This document shows positions 21,138-30,765 of a stretch of DNA of 64,000 nucleotides, piece by piece. Position 1 is the first letter of the stretch. Each line of letters starts with the position of its first letter. Origin of the DNA: Flavobacteriaceae bacterium. Lineage in GTDB: Bacteria; Bacteroidota; Bacteroidia; Flavobacteriales; Flavobacteriaceae. The stretch lies in contig JABXIJ010000002.1 in NCBI GenBank assembly GCA_013373105.1, forward strand, positions 28,167 through 92,166, in the 5' to 3' direction. Under the pieces are notes generated by a model. The model was not told the origin of the DNA, ran no database searches, and was given only the letters and a program-made list of their open reading frames with translations. The position numbers and the translations under genes are program-made.

Positions 21138-22628
21138 ATGAAAAAGCTCACTATTCTCTTCGCATTTCTGTTCATCTCATTCTCTAGTTTCTCACAAGAT
21201 TTAGATGATGAGTTTGGAACTGGTTTAGAATTTGATCAAAACCTTTATGAGTCTGTTCCACAAACAGTACCATTGGTAACAAGAAGCTTTACTGCTTTAC
21301 CAAGCTCTTACAGTTTAAAAGCCTATACTCCTACTCCTAAAAGTCAGGGAAGGCAAGGCTCTTGTGTAGGTTGGGCAAGTGCATATGGAGCTAGAACAAT
21401 TGCTTACGCTGTTAAAAGAGGATGGAGAGGACAAACCTCTAAAATTACAGCTAATGCATTTTCACCTTCTTTTGTTTACAATCAAATTCGAGTAAACGAT
21501 AATTGTGCAGGATCCTATATAGAAAAAGCTATGGATTTAATGAATAGAGAAGGTGCAGCAAAGCTAAATGAGTTTATTTATACAGACCAAAATTGCACGA
21601 CAGTTCCATCTTATAACATAAAAAGCAAGGCTAAAAACAATAGAATTTTAACTTACGAAAGATTAGCAAAATGGAATAACCCATACAACTTAGTTGGTAA
21701 AGTGAAAAAGGCTATTTCTAGCCAAAAGCCAGTAGTTATTGGTTTATTTAGATACAACAGACTAATCTTAGATCAAAATCATGTTTGGATTCCAAATTCA
21801 GGTAATAAAGGTCATGCTATGGTTGTTGTTGGTTATGATGACAATAAAGCAGGAGGTGCTTTTGAAATTATGAATTCTTGGGGAACACGTTTTGGAAATA
21901 ATGGTTTTCTATGGATTAAATATGCAGACTTTGAAAGACAAGTTAAAACAGCTTATGTTGTTGTAGATAAGGCTAATGACTTTAATAACAACAATATTAA
22001 TATTAACAACAATAATAACAATAATAACAATAATAAGAATAATAATATTTCTTATACTTCAAATAAATTAGGAGGTGAATTAACTTTAAAACTTAGTAAT
22101 GGTGCTAATATGCCAATAAGTTTATCTGAAGGTGCTACTAGAAATTTTAATATTGTAAAAGCAACTAAAACAACTTATAAAGTAAATCAAACTTATACTT
22201 CAGGAACTCAATTTAGAATTTACTTAAAAAGCAAACAAACAGGTTATGTGTATTTGGTAGGCTATGGAGCATCAGACAAATCTGTAAGTAAATTGTATCC
22301 TTTTGCTAATTACAGTGATTATTTTAGTTACGTAAATAGTGAAATTGCAATTCCAAATGAAGATTATTTTATTGAGTTCGACAACAAACCTGGAAGAGAT
22401 ATTCTTTGCGTATTGTACAGTAAAGAAAAATTAGATATCAATAGTATTGTAAACAAAGTTAGATATGGTAATGGCGATTTTGTAACTAAAATGAAAAACG
22501 CATTATCTAGCAAAATGTTTAAGGGTACTAGTGTAAAATTTAGCAGTGATAAAATTTCTTTTGATGCAACATCTACAAGCAGTACTGCTAAAGTTGTTCC
22601 TATATTTATAGAAATGAATCATCAATAA
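21138..22628 (+). CDS. Secreted C1 (papain-like) cysteine protease with Asn-rich linker and DUF4384-like C-terminus
   Basis: Signal peptide MKKLTILFAFLFISFSSFSQ; GRQGSCVGWASAYGAR (Cys), KGHAMVVVGYDD (His), EIMNSWGTRFGNNGFLWI (Asn); C-terminal FRIYLKSKQTGYVYLVGYGASD. Confidence 0.85.
   Translation: MKKLTILFAFLFISFSSFSQDLDDEFGTGLEFDQNLYESVPQTVPLVTRSFTALPSSYSLKAYTPTPKSQGRQGSCVGWASAYGARTIAYAVKRGWRGQTSKITANAFSPSFVYNQIRVNDNCAGSYIEKAMDLMNREGAAKLNEFIYTDQNCTTVPSYNIKSKAKNNRILTYERLAKWNNPYNLVGKVKKAISSQKPVVIGLFRYNRLILDQNHVWIPNSGNKGHAMVVVGYDDNKAGGAFEIMNSWGTRFGNNGFLWIKYADFERQVKTAYVVVDKANDFNNNNININNNNNNNNNNKNNNISYTSNKLGGELTLKLSNGANMPISLSEGATRNFNIVKATKTTYKVNQTYTSGTQFRIYLKSKQTGYVYLVGYGASDKSVSKLYPFANYSDYFSYVNSEIAIPNEDYFIEFDNKPGRDILCVLYSKEKLDINSIVNKVRYGNGDFVTKMKNALSSKMFKGTSVKFSSDKISFDATSTSSTAKVVPIFIEMNHQ
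21984..22048 (+). repeat. Coding AAY (AAC/AAT) trinucleotide-rich tract encoding poly-Asn linker
   Basis: aataacaacaatattaatattaacaacaataataac... read directly. Confidence 0.85.
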
Positions 22629-22634
22629 AAAATT

Positions 22635-25600
22635 ATGAAAATTCTACAAAACTTATTTTTCACCTTTTTATTAATATTAGTTACACCAGTCTTTTCTCAA
22701 AGCAGTAATTATGCTTACCAAGAAGAGTTTAGTAGTAAAGGAAACTGGCCAACTGGTAATAACAGTACAAGAGAACTAAGTGTCTACAATGGAAGCTATT
22801 ACTTTGAGCACAAAAGAAAAAAAGAATCTTGGAAAGTTACTACAAGAGAGTTTAACCTAAATATGTATCAAGATTTTGAAATAGAAACATCTATTCAAAA
22901 AATTTCTGGTGTACAAGATTATGGAACAACTTTCATGTACGATTATAAAGATAACGACAATTACAGAGAATTAGGGTTTACCTCTACTGGCTATTTTAGA
23001 GTTGCAGAATCTGTTGGCGGAAAATACAAAAACTTAAAATCTTGGACTAAGTCAAGTGCCGTAAAAACAGGTAATTACGCTACAAATATTTTAAAAATAT
23101 CTAAAAAAGGAAATACCATAACATTCTATGTGAATGGATCTTATGTGTACTCTACTACTCATAAAAACTTTATGGGTAAAAAGATGGCTTTTATGCTCTA
23201 CAGAAATCAAAAAATATCTATTGATTATGTAAGAGCAAAACAAGGATCGTCTTATAATAACAATAACAACATTAAAAAAACAACCTCTAAATCTATTTTA
23301 TTTGAAGGATTTACAAACAATAATAACAAATGGTCTACAGGAAGCTCTAAAGATCATTCATTAGCAATAAGTGGTGGCGATTATATTTTCGAACATAAAA
23401 GAGCTTCTGGTTCTTGGTTAACTTGGACAAAAAAATACATAAACACCTCTAGAAACTTCTATATAACAGCACAATTCAAAAAAATTAGTGGTATAAATAA
23501 TAATGGATTTGGATTAGTTTTTGGAAGAAAAGATAATGATAATCAAAACCAATTTTTTATATCGAGTAATGGCTATTACATGATTAAAAAAGAAGAAAAT
23601 GGAAAGGTTACCAATCTAAGAAACTGGACTAAATCTAGCACAATAAAAACTGGAAATGGGCAATACAACTATCTAAAAATTCAAAAAGAAGGAAGTGCTT
23701 ATAAATTTTATATAAACAACACATTGGTCTATACAAGTTATAGCATTAAATTCTACGATCAAAATACAGGTTTTGTTGTTTATAACAAACAAAAAATTAG
23801 TATCGGTTATCTCAGTATGATGTACACTGATGATGGTACTAATAACGATAATAACAATAATAACATAGATAACGTTACTATTGTTGATAATATTAGTAAC
23901 TACAGATATAATGATTCAGATTTTGATTTTAGCGACCAGTTTAATGACAATAAAAATGGTTGGTCAATAAAAAATGATAATGTTCGTGAATTTAAAATAA
24001 ATGATGGTAAGTATTACCTAAATCATAAGAGAACTGAAAAAGGTTATTTAACTTATAGAGATACTTATATAGACACCAATAGAGATTTTGAAATAGAAGC
24101 AAAAATTGATAAAATTAGTGGTGTAAGCAACTATGCTTATGGATTACTCTTTGGTGGTAAAGGAAAAGATGAGTTTAGATTTTATATTTCTTCAGGAGGT
24201 TATTACAAATATTCAAGAATTGTAGACGATAAAGAACAAAATATTCTTAAATGGACAAAAACAAGTGCAGTTAACACAGGTAATTCAAAATCAAACGTTT
24301 TAAAAATTAGAAAAGAGAATGATCAACTTAAACTTTATGTTAATGGCACTTATTTAGCTAAAACAGATTTTGAAGACTTTTATGGTAATAATTTAGGTTT
24401 TTCATTATTTAATAAACAAGTAATTGCTATAGATTATTTAAGAGTAAAATATATATCTAACAATAATATAATTGCAAAAAAAATAAGTGCTCCCTTAAGA
24501 GACGATTTTTCTTACAATACTAATAAATGGATTTTAGAAAATCAGACTAACTATTCTGTAGACATGAGTAATAGTAAGCTCTTAATTCATAGAAAAACTA
24601 AAGGTGGAATTTTTATTAGTAGGGAGGTTAATATAGATACTTACAAAGATTTTGTAATAGAAACATCAATTAGCCATACCAATACATCATCTGGTTATTA
24701 TGGATTCACTTTTGGTAGAAAAAACTCCTCAAATGAATTTTCTTTCTTGCTCTCTGGTAATGGAAGTTATAAATATAGAAAGTTTGAAAACGACCAATAC
24801 AAAGAAATAATAGCAAACTCCTTTTCTAGTGCAATAAATAAAGGGACTAATGAGGCAAACGTTATTAAACTAGTTAAATCTGGAAGTATATTAAGATTCT
24901 ATATTAATGGGCAGTATGTAAATGAAACACCATTTGAGAAATTCTACGGAGATAAAATTGGATATACAGTTTATCATGATAGAAAAATTGCTGTTGATTA
25001 TTTAGATATTAAATACCAAACAGAAAAATTCAACAGTCCTCCTATTGTTGAAATATTAGAACCAAGAGTAGAAAGAGGATTTAAAGTAGTAAAAACTAAG
25101 CGAATATTAGTTAAAGGTAAAGCTACAGATGCAGATGGTATATTCGAAATTATGGTGAATGGCGTTGAAGCAAATTATAATCCAAGTGATGGCATATTTA
25201 CAGCTAGCGTTCCTTTAAAGTATGGAGAAAATAAATTGATTGTAAATGCTACAGACATGAAACAATCTAAATCTAATAAAGAATTTGAAATTATTAGAGA
25301 ATCTCCAAACAATAACGAAACTATTGTAGATAACAACATTAAAAAACCTGAAAAGTTAGATGTTGGTTTTGGTAAATATTATGCTTTAATAATTGGGGTT
25401 AGTGATTATGAAGACCCTAAAGTACAAGATTTATTAGGAGAACCTACAAAAGATGCAGAAGCTTTAGCAGATGTTTTAAATACTTATTACAGCTTTCCTA
25501 AAAGTAATATAACTATTTTAAAGAATCCTACTGCAGCAGATATTAAGAGAAACTTTGTAATTCTTAGAAAAAAAGTTACCAAAAACGACAATGTTTTAAT

Positions 25601-26087
25601 CTTTTATGCTGGTCATGGTAATTACAATAAACAAATGGAATACGGTTATTGGATGCCAGCAGATGTTCAAATGGAATTTGAAGAGAATATTGTTTTAAAT
25701 ACAGAAATTGTTACGTATTTAAGAACAATAAAATCTAAGAATACTTTATTAATCTCAGATGCATGTTTTAGTGGAAGTATTTTAGTCAAATCTAGAGCTT
25801 ATAAAGACGCTTCTAAGGCTGTACAAATTAAACATGATACAGAAAGTAGAAGAGCAATTACTAGTGGTACATTAACAACTGTACCTAATAAAAGTATCTT
25901 TATGAAATATCTACTAAAATTACTTAGAGAAAACAAAGAACCCTATTTCTCTGCATCAGATATTTACCAAAGACTTGAAGTTGCAGTGTTGAATAATGGA
26001 GGTGAAAACCCTCAAAAACCAGTATATGCTCCAATTAGTCAAACAGGTGATATGGGAGGAGATTTTTATTTCATCAAAAAAAACTAA
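22635..26087 (+). CDS. Secreted caspase-family (peptidase C14-like) protein with four LamG/DUF1080-like repeats
   Basis: Signal peptide; four ~178-aa repeats; Ig-like segment PPIVEILEP...; C-terminal YYALIIGVSDYED...LIFYAGHGNY...LLISDACFSGS. Confidence 0.87.
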   Translation: MKILQNLFFTFLLILVTPVFSQSSNYAYQEEFSSKGNWPTGNNSTRELSVYNGSYYFEHKRKKESWKVTTREFNLNMYQDFEIETSIQKISGVQDYGTTFMYDYKDNDNYRELGFTSTGYFRVAESVGGKYKNLKSWTKSSAVKTGNYATNILKISKKGNTITFYVNGSYVYSTTHKNFMGKKMAFMLYRNQKISIDYVRAKQGSSYNNNNNIKKTTSKSILFEGFTNNNNKWSTGSSKDHSLAISGGDYIFEHKRASGSWLTWTKKYINTSRNFYITAQFKKISGINNNGFGLVFGRKDNDNQNQFFISSNGYYMIKKEENGKVTNLRNWTKSSTIKTGNGQYNYLKIQKEGSAYKFYINNTLVYTSYSIKFYDQNTGFVVYNKQKISIGYLSMMYTDDGTNNDNNNNNIDNVTIVDNISNYRYNDSDFDFSDQFNDNKNGWSIKNDNVREFKINDGKYYLNHKRTEKGYLTYRDTYIDTNRDFEIEAKIDKISGVSNYAYGLLFGGKGKDEFRFYISSGGYYKYSRIVDDKEQNILKWTKTSAVNTGNSKSNVLKIRKENDQLKLYVNGTYLAKTDFEDFYGNNLGFSLFNKQVIAIDYLRVKYISNNNIIAKKISAPLRDDFSYNTNKWILENQTNYSVDMSNSKLLIHRKTKGGIFISREVNIDTYKDFVIETSISHTNTSSGYYGFTFGRKNSSNEFSFLLSGNGSYKYRKFENDQYKEIIANSFSSAINKGTNEANVIKLVKSGSILRFYINGQYVNETPFEKFYGDKIGYTVYHDRKIAVDYLDIKYQTEKFNSPPIVEILEPRVERGFKVVKTKRILVKGKATDADGIFEIMVNGVEANYNPSDGIFTASVPLKYGENKLIVNATDMKQSKSNKEFEIIRESPNNNETIVDNNIKKPEKLDVGFGKYYALIIGVSDYEDPKVQDLLGEPTKDAEALADVLNTYYSFPKSNITILKNPTAADIKRNFVILRKKVTKNDNVLIFYAGHGNYNKQMEYGYWMPADVQMEFEENIVLNTEIVTYLRTIKSKNTLLISDACFSGSILVKSRAYKDASKAVQIKHDTESRRAITSGTLTTVPNKSIFMKYLLKLLRENKEPYFSASDIYQRLEVAVLNNGGENPQKPVYAPISQTGDMGGDFYFIKKN
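22710..23244 (+). repeat. Repeat unit 1 of the caspase-family protein
   Basis: YAYQEEFSSKGNWPTG...WTKSSAVKTGN...FYVNGSYVY...KISIDYVRAKQ. Confidence 0.75.
23292..23828 (+). repeat. Repeat unit 2 of the caspase-family protein
   Basis: ILFEGFTNNNNKWSTG...WTKSSTIKTGN...FYINNTLVY...KISIGYLSMMY. Confidence 0.75.
23917..24453 (+). repeat. Repeat unit 3 of the caspase-family protein
   Basis: FDFSDQFNDNKNGWSI...WTKTSAVNTGN...LYVNGTYLA...VIAIDYLRVKY. Confidence 0.75.
24489..25018 (+). repeat. Repeat unit 4 (most divergent) of the caspase-family protein
   Basis: APLRDDFSYNTNKWIL...SFSSAINKGTNEANVI...FYINGQYVN...KIAVDYLDIKY. Confidence 0.7.
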
Positions 26088-26131
26088 CCAACTTTAATTT
26101 TTTTTAATAAATTGGCTCTTGACTCAATTTT

Positions 26132-26555
26132 ATGGATCAAGAGTTTTTAATTTTACATTTTCAGCAACAGGATGTTAAAGCCTATGAAAAACTATACAAT
26201 ATGTATTGTAATAGTATTGCTGGTGTAATAAACAATATCGTGAAAGATAATGATGTTACTCAGGAAATTACACAAGATGTATTTATAAAAGCTTGGAATA
26301 ACTCTGCTTCTTACTCATCAAAAAAAGGTCCGTTTTTTCACTTGGTTGCTTAACATTGCAAGAAATGCTGCCATAGATTATACAAGATCTAAGAAATTTA
26401 AACAATCTAAACAAAACCTAAACTCAGATTTTTTCGTAGATATAATAGTAAGCAATGATAACTTAGATGCAAAAGTAAATGCAATAGGTTTAAAGAAGTA
26501 TGTAGAGAAGCTTACATAAACATGTAAGTCTGTAATAGAGTTACTTTACTTTAGA
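26132..26555 (+). pseudogene. Decayed ECF-type RNA polymerase sigma factor
   Basis: MDQEFLILHFQQQDVKAYEKLYNMYCNSIAGVINNIV...QEITQDVFIKAWNN...SSKKG, then +1 frameshift near 26331-26336 to RFFTWLLNIARNAAIDYTRSKKFKQSKQNLNS...VEKLT*TCKSVIELLYFR; in-frame TAA; region 4 incomplete. Confidence 0.8.
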
Positions 26556-26994
26556 AGATCAAATAGTTAAAGAAAGAATTCGTTTAGAAGGTATGATTGA
26601 AGATTCATACAATAGTTTAGCAGAAACAGAAAAACTTTTAAACATCTTTAGAGATAAAGATATTATTACAGTTCCTTTAGCTGGTCAAAAAGCTTCTCCT
26701 GAAGCCTATGCTAAAGTATACTGGGATAAGAAAACAAACTCTATTTATTTAGATGCAAAAGGGCTACCAGTTCCTCCTAAAGGAAAAGTGTATCAGGTTT
26801 GGTCTTTAACCCTAGATCCTTTAACTCCAACAAGTTTAGGTACTATAGATAACTTTACAGTAGATACTAATAAGATATTTACCATATCTAATACAAATTC
26901 ATCAGAAGCCTTTGGTATTACTTTAGAACCTGAAGGAGGAAGTAAAACTCCTACTCTAGAACAATTGTATACTTTAGGTGCAATTTCATCTTAA
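26554..26994 (+). pseudogene. Anti-sigma factor (RskA-like) C-terminal domain remnant, lacking N-terminal sigma-binding and TM parts
   Basis: EDQIVKERIRLEGMIEDSYNSL...VPLAGQKASPEAYAKVYWDKKTNSIYLDAKGLPVPPKGKVYQVWSL; joined directly to the truncated sigma gene. Confidence 0.75.
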
Positions 26995-27225
26995 TCTTTT
27001 TATTTCCATATTTTTAATACTTTTCTATATTTGCTAAATATTTGAATATTAAGTTTTTAAATGGATAATATTAGTTTTAGCTTGTATAATTATAAGCTTA
27101 ACGTATGGTTATAAAAAAGTGTATTTTATAATTATGATATACCCTTTTAAACATTAATAAATAGGGTACTAAAAATTTTTAAACTCAACTAATATTTGTA
27201 GTATTGTAAAACATATAGTAATCTT

Positions 27226-28050
27226 TTGAGCAAAAAAAACTCATATAAAAAATTAAAACATAAACTTCATGAAATAATTTATGAGGCAGATACTCCTACT
27301 GGTAAAATATTTGACATTGTTCTACTTATTGCCATTTTAGCAAGTGTATTATTTGTAATGTTAGAAAGTATAGATTCTATTCAAGAAAAGCATGGTTATC
27401 TATTAAATATTGCAGAATGGGTAATTACAATACTGTTTTCAATTGAATACATTTTAAGAATTTTTTCAATTAATAAACCTGCTAAATATATTTTTAGTTT
27501 TTATGGAGTTATAGATTTTCTATCAACAGTTCCAAAATACCTATCGTTAATTTTAGTAGGTTCTCATAATCTAGTGGCCTTAAGAGCTTTACGTTTATTA
27601 AGAGTTTTTAGAATTTTAAAAATAACACGTTATGTTGGTGAATCTAATCGATTAATGATTGCCTTAAAAGCAAGTAAAGCTAAAATAAGTGTTTTTTTAT
27701 TTTTCGTACTTATCTTATGTATAATTCTAGGGACTATTATGTATATGATTGAGGGAGCAGAAAATGGATTTACAAGTATTCCTAGAAGTGTATATTGGGC
27801 AATTGTAACTTTAACAACTGTTGGGTATGGAGACATAGCACCTCAAAGTCCATTTGGACAATTAATTGCAAGTATTATTATGATTTTAGGCTATGCTATA
27901 ATTGCCATTCCAACTGGTATTGTTTCATCACAATTAACAAAAGTTGAAATGACAGAAACCAATACACAATCTTGTCCAAATTGCTTAAAAAGTAATCATA
28001 AAGAAAACGCTGAATTTTGTTATAACTGTGGAAGTGTTTTAAATCCATGA
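27226..28050 (+). CDS. Voltage-gated-type potassium channel / ion transporter with C-terminal zinc ribbon
   Basis: Selectivity filter TLTTVGYGDIAP; S4-like LRALRLLRVFRILKITR; C-terminal CPNC...CYNCG; TTG start. Confidence 0.88.
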   Translation: MSKKNSYKKLKHKLHEIIYEADTPTGKIFDIVLLIAILASVLFVMLESIDSIQEKHGYLLNIAEWVITILFSIEYILRIFSINKPAKYIFSFYGVIDFLSTVPKYLSLILVGSHNLVALRALRLLRVFRILKITRYVGESNRLMIALKASKAKISVFLFFVLILCIILGTIMYMIEGAENGFTSIPRSVYWAIVTLTTVGYGDIAPQSPFGQLIASIIMILGYAIIAIPTGIVSSQLTKVEMTETNTQSCPNCLKSNHKENAEFCYNCGSVLNP

Positions 28051-28961
28051 GAAATACATTAATTACTATTATTGGGCCAACTGCTATTGGTAAAACCTCA
28101 CTAAGTATCAAAATTGCAAAGCACTACAATTCAGAAATAATTTCTTGCGATTCTAGACAGTTTTTTAAAGAAATGAATATAGGTACTGCAGTTCCTGAAC
28201 AAGAAGAGTTGACAGCAGTGAAACATCACTTTATTCAAAATAGAAGCATTTTTGATGATTATAACGTTGGTGAGTTTGAAAAAGATGCTCTCAAAAAATT
28301 AGATGACCTTTTTAAAGTAAACTCAATTCAAGTGATGGTTGGTGGCAGTGGTTTGTATGTTGATGCTGTTTTAAAAGGATTAGATAACTTTCCAAAGGTT
28401 GATGATGTAATTCGTAAAAATTTAACTGAAGAGCTTTCTAAAGAAGGATTAGCAAGCTTGCAAGAAAAGCTAAAAGAGCTAGATTTTGAAACTTATACTA
28501 CTATTGCGTTAGATAACCCCCAAAGGGTTTCAAGAGCTTTAGAAATTTGTATTGGTACTGGTTTACCTTATTCATCATTTAAAAATAAAGCAAAAGTTAA
28601 ACGTAACTTCAATAGTATTGTAATTGGTTTAACTGCTGATAGAGAATTAATTTACAATAGAATAAATGAACGAGTAGATATTATGATTAAAAATGGTTTG
28701 ATAGATGAAGCTAAAGAGCTATACAAACATAAAGATTTAAACGCATTACAAACTGTTGGTTACAAAGAGTTATTCAATTATTTTGAGGGTAATTTTACAA
28801 AGGATTTTGCCATTTCTGAAATTAAAAAAAATACCAGGCGTTTTGCAAAAAGACAACAAACTTGGTTTAAAAAAACTAAAAATGTTAGTTGGTTTAATTA
28901 CGATACTCCTTTAACAGAAATTGTTAACAAAATTGATGAAAGATTAACGCATTTTAACTAA
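28047..28961 (+). CDS. miaA: tRNA dimethylallyltransferase
   Basis: ITIIGPTAIGKTSLSIKIAKHYNSEIISCDSRQFFKEMNIGTAVP; TVGYKELF. Confidence 0.95.
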   Translation: MRNTLITIIGPTAIGKTSLSIKIAKHYNSEIISCDSRQFFKEMNIGTAVPEQEELTAVKHHFIQNRSIFDDYNVGEFEKDALKKLDDLFKVNSIQVMVGGSGLYVDAVLKGLDNFPKVDDVIRKNLTEELSKEGLASLQEKLKELDFETYTTIALDNPQRVSRALEICIGTGLPYSSFKNKAKVKRNFNSIVIGLTADRELIYNRINERVDIMIKNGLIDEAKELYKHKDLNALQTVGYKELFNYFEGNFTKDFAISEIKKNTRRFAKRQQTWFKKTKNVSWFNYDTPLTEIVNKIDERLTHFN

Positions 28962-28969
28962 GCTAAATT

Positions 28970-28998
28970 TTTGTAATACAATCACTTTTATATCTTTG
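28970..28998 (+). promoter_or_regulatory. Bacteroidota promoter TTTG-N17-TATCTTTG upstream of the OmpH gene
   Basis: TTTG 28970-28973, 17-nt spacer, TATCTTTG 28991-28998; ATG at 29017. Confidence 0.6.
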
Positions 28999-29016
28999 TC
29001 GTCCAAATTTACAATC

Positions 29017-29535
29017 ATGAAATCAATATTAAGTATACTCAGTATTTTTATTTTTACTTTAGGAAGTTTTGCTCAAACTAAAGTAGGTACTATTAACAAT
29101 GAATACATTATTAATTTAATGCCAGAAGCTAAAGTTGTTATTGAAAAATCTCAAGAATATGGTGCTAAATTAGACTCTTCTTTTTCTATAAAAATGAAAG
29201 ATTATCAAGATAAAGTTGCCAAATATAGAAAAGAAGAAAAAGAAATGGGCGAATTAATGAAAAAGACTACTTTAAAAGAATTATCTGCCCTAGAACAAGA
29301 CATTAAAAGATATCAAGACAATGGAACTAAATTAATGCAATTAAAGCAAAATGAATTAATGCGACCATTGTATAAAAAGTTAAATGATGCTATAGATGCT
29401 GTTGTGAAAGAAAACGGTTATACTCAAATTTTTACCAGAAATGGTAACCAATTTGCATACATAGATGAGAAATTTGACATCACTAAATTGGTAATCCAAA
29501 AATTAGGTTTAAAAGAACCAAAGGTTAAAGAATAA
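29017..29535 (+). CDS. OmpH/Skp family periplasmic chaperone
   Basis: Signal peptide MKSILSILSIFIFTLGSFAQ; KVGTINNEYIINLMPEAK; coiled-coil. Start moved from 28996 to 29017. Confidence 0.82.
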   Translation: MKSILSILSIFIFTLGSFAQTKVGTINNEYIINLMPEAKVVIEKSQEYGAKLDSSFSIKMKDYQDKVAKYRKEEKEMGELMKKTTLKELSALEQDIKRYQDNGTKLMQLKQNELMRPLYKKLNDAIDAVVKENGYTQIFTRNGNQFAYIDEKFDITKLVIQKLGLKEPKVKE

Positions 29536-29555
29536 AATTTATTTATATATAATTT

Positions 29556-29588
29556 TAAAAAAGCCTCACATTTGTGAGGCTTTTTTTA
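29556..29588. terminator. Bidirectional intrinsic terminator
   Basis: aaaaaagcctcacatttgtgaggcttttttt between convergent genes. Confidence 0.85.
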
Positions 29589-30765
29589 TGCATTAAAGTG
29601 TTTGGAAACTATAGATTTTATCTTTTTGTTTAAGTATTTAAGTGAATTATAACTTGTATGTTCTAAAACAATTATAACCAAATCATCATCTAAATAGTTA
29701 GTTAAAGCAGTACTAAATCCATTCCATTTTCCATAATGGTAAATATTATTATCATTATGTCTATCAATTCTAAAACCAAAACCATAAGGTACTTTTCTAC
29801 CATAAATGGTTTTTCCTTTTTGATACATTAAATCTAGAGATTCTTTACTTAATAGTTTTCCAGAATTTAAACCATAAGTCCATTTAAATAAATCATCTAT
29901 GGTTGAATAAACATTCTTGTCGCCAACAACTGCATCATTTACGGTATTCCCTATTTTTATATGTTTCCAACCTCTATATAAACGATAACCAGTTAATTGA
30001 TTTTTGCGCAAAGTATCATTATCAAAACTATAGACGTATGAGTTTTTCATCTCTAAAGGATCAAAAAAGTTTTTCTTTAGAAAATTGTTGAATGACATGC
30101 CAGATACTTTTTCTACTATAGATGCAAGCACAAAATAACCTGTATTAGAATAATCAAAATTTCTGCCTGGTCTAAAGAAATGCATAACTTTTGAAGAGGT
30201 TAGCAACTTCATCATTTCTGTATTAGATGGTGGCTTTTGTTGATTCCATAAATTCTCTGCAACCCAAAAATATTTAGGTAAACCAGATGTATGATTCAGT
30301 AAATTTTGAATTGTAATGTTTTTGTAAGGAAAGTTTGGGAAAAAAGTATTTACAGTATCTGTAATCCTTAATAGTTTTTTTTCTCTAAGTAACATTATGG
30401 CTGCTGCAGTAAATTGCTTACTTACAGAAGCTAGTTGAAAAGTAGATTCTTCTTTTAAAGGGATTTTACTACGAAAATCTGCATAACCTATCTGATTTTT
30501 GTAGATAATTTTATTGTTTTTAGCCACTAAAATTGCCCCATGAAAATCGTGTCTTTTATTAATTCTTTTTAATAAAGAATCTAATTTATGATTTACTTTT
30601 TTTGTTTTTTCAAAAGGATGGTAATCAACCTTAACAATAGGCTCTGGTTCAAGATTTTATTTTTTGAATTAATGTTTCTTTTACTTCTTTTCTAGAACAA
30701 GAAATTGTAACACTCAGAAGTGCTGCACAAAATAGAGTAAATGTTTTTGAGTATGAATTAAACAA
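29586..30765 (-). pseudogene. Beta-lactamase-family serine hydrolase (class C/AmpC-like) lipoprotein, frameshifted after its signal peptide
   Basis: Lipoprotein leader LFNSYSKTFTLFCAALLSVTISCSRKE...IKS* ends at TGA 30651-30649; the frame continues +1 as EPEPIVKVDYHPFEKTKK...GAILVAKNNK..., with SVSKQFTAAA (SxxK) and YSN motifs. The track GTG start at 30527 is internal. Confidence 0.75.

Noticed and set aside
27050-27160. Hydrophobic frame WIILVLACIIISLTYGYKKVYFIIMIYPFKH between the anti-sigma remnant and the channel
   Set aside because: No start codon in frame, short, AT-rich; hydrophobic peptides arise by chance in such sequence.
29556-29588. Palindromes such as gcctcac/gtgaggc considered as repeat family or CRISPR-like units
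   Set aside because: Single hairpins flanked by A/T runs at gene ends, explained as intrinsic terminators.
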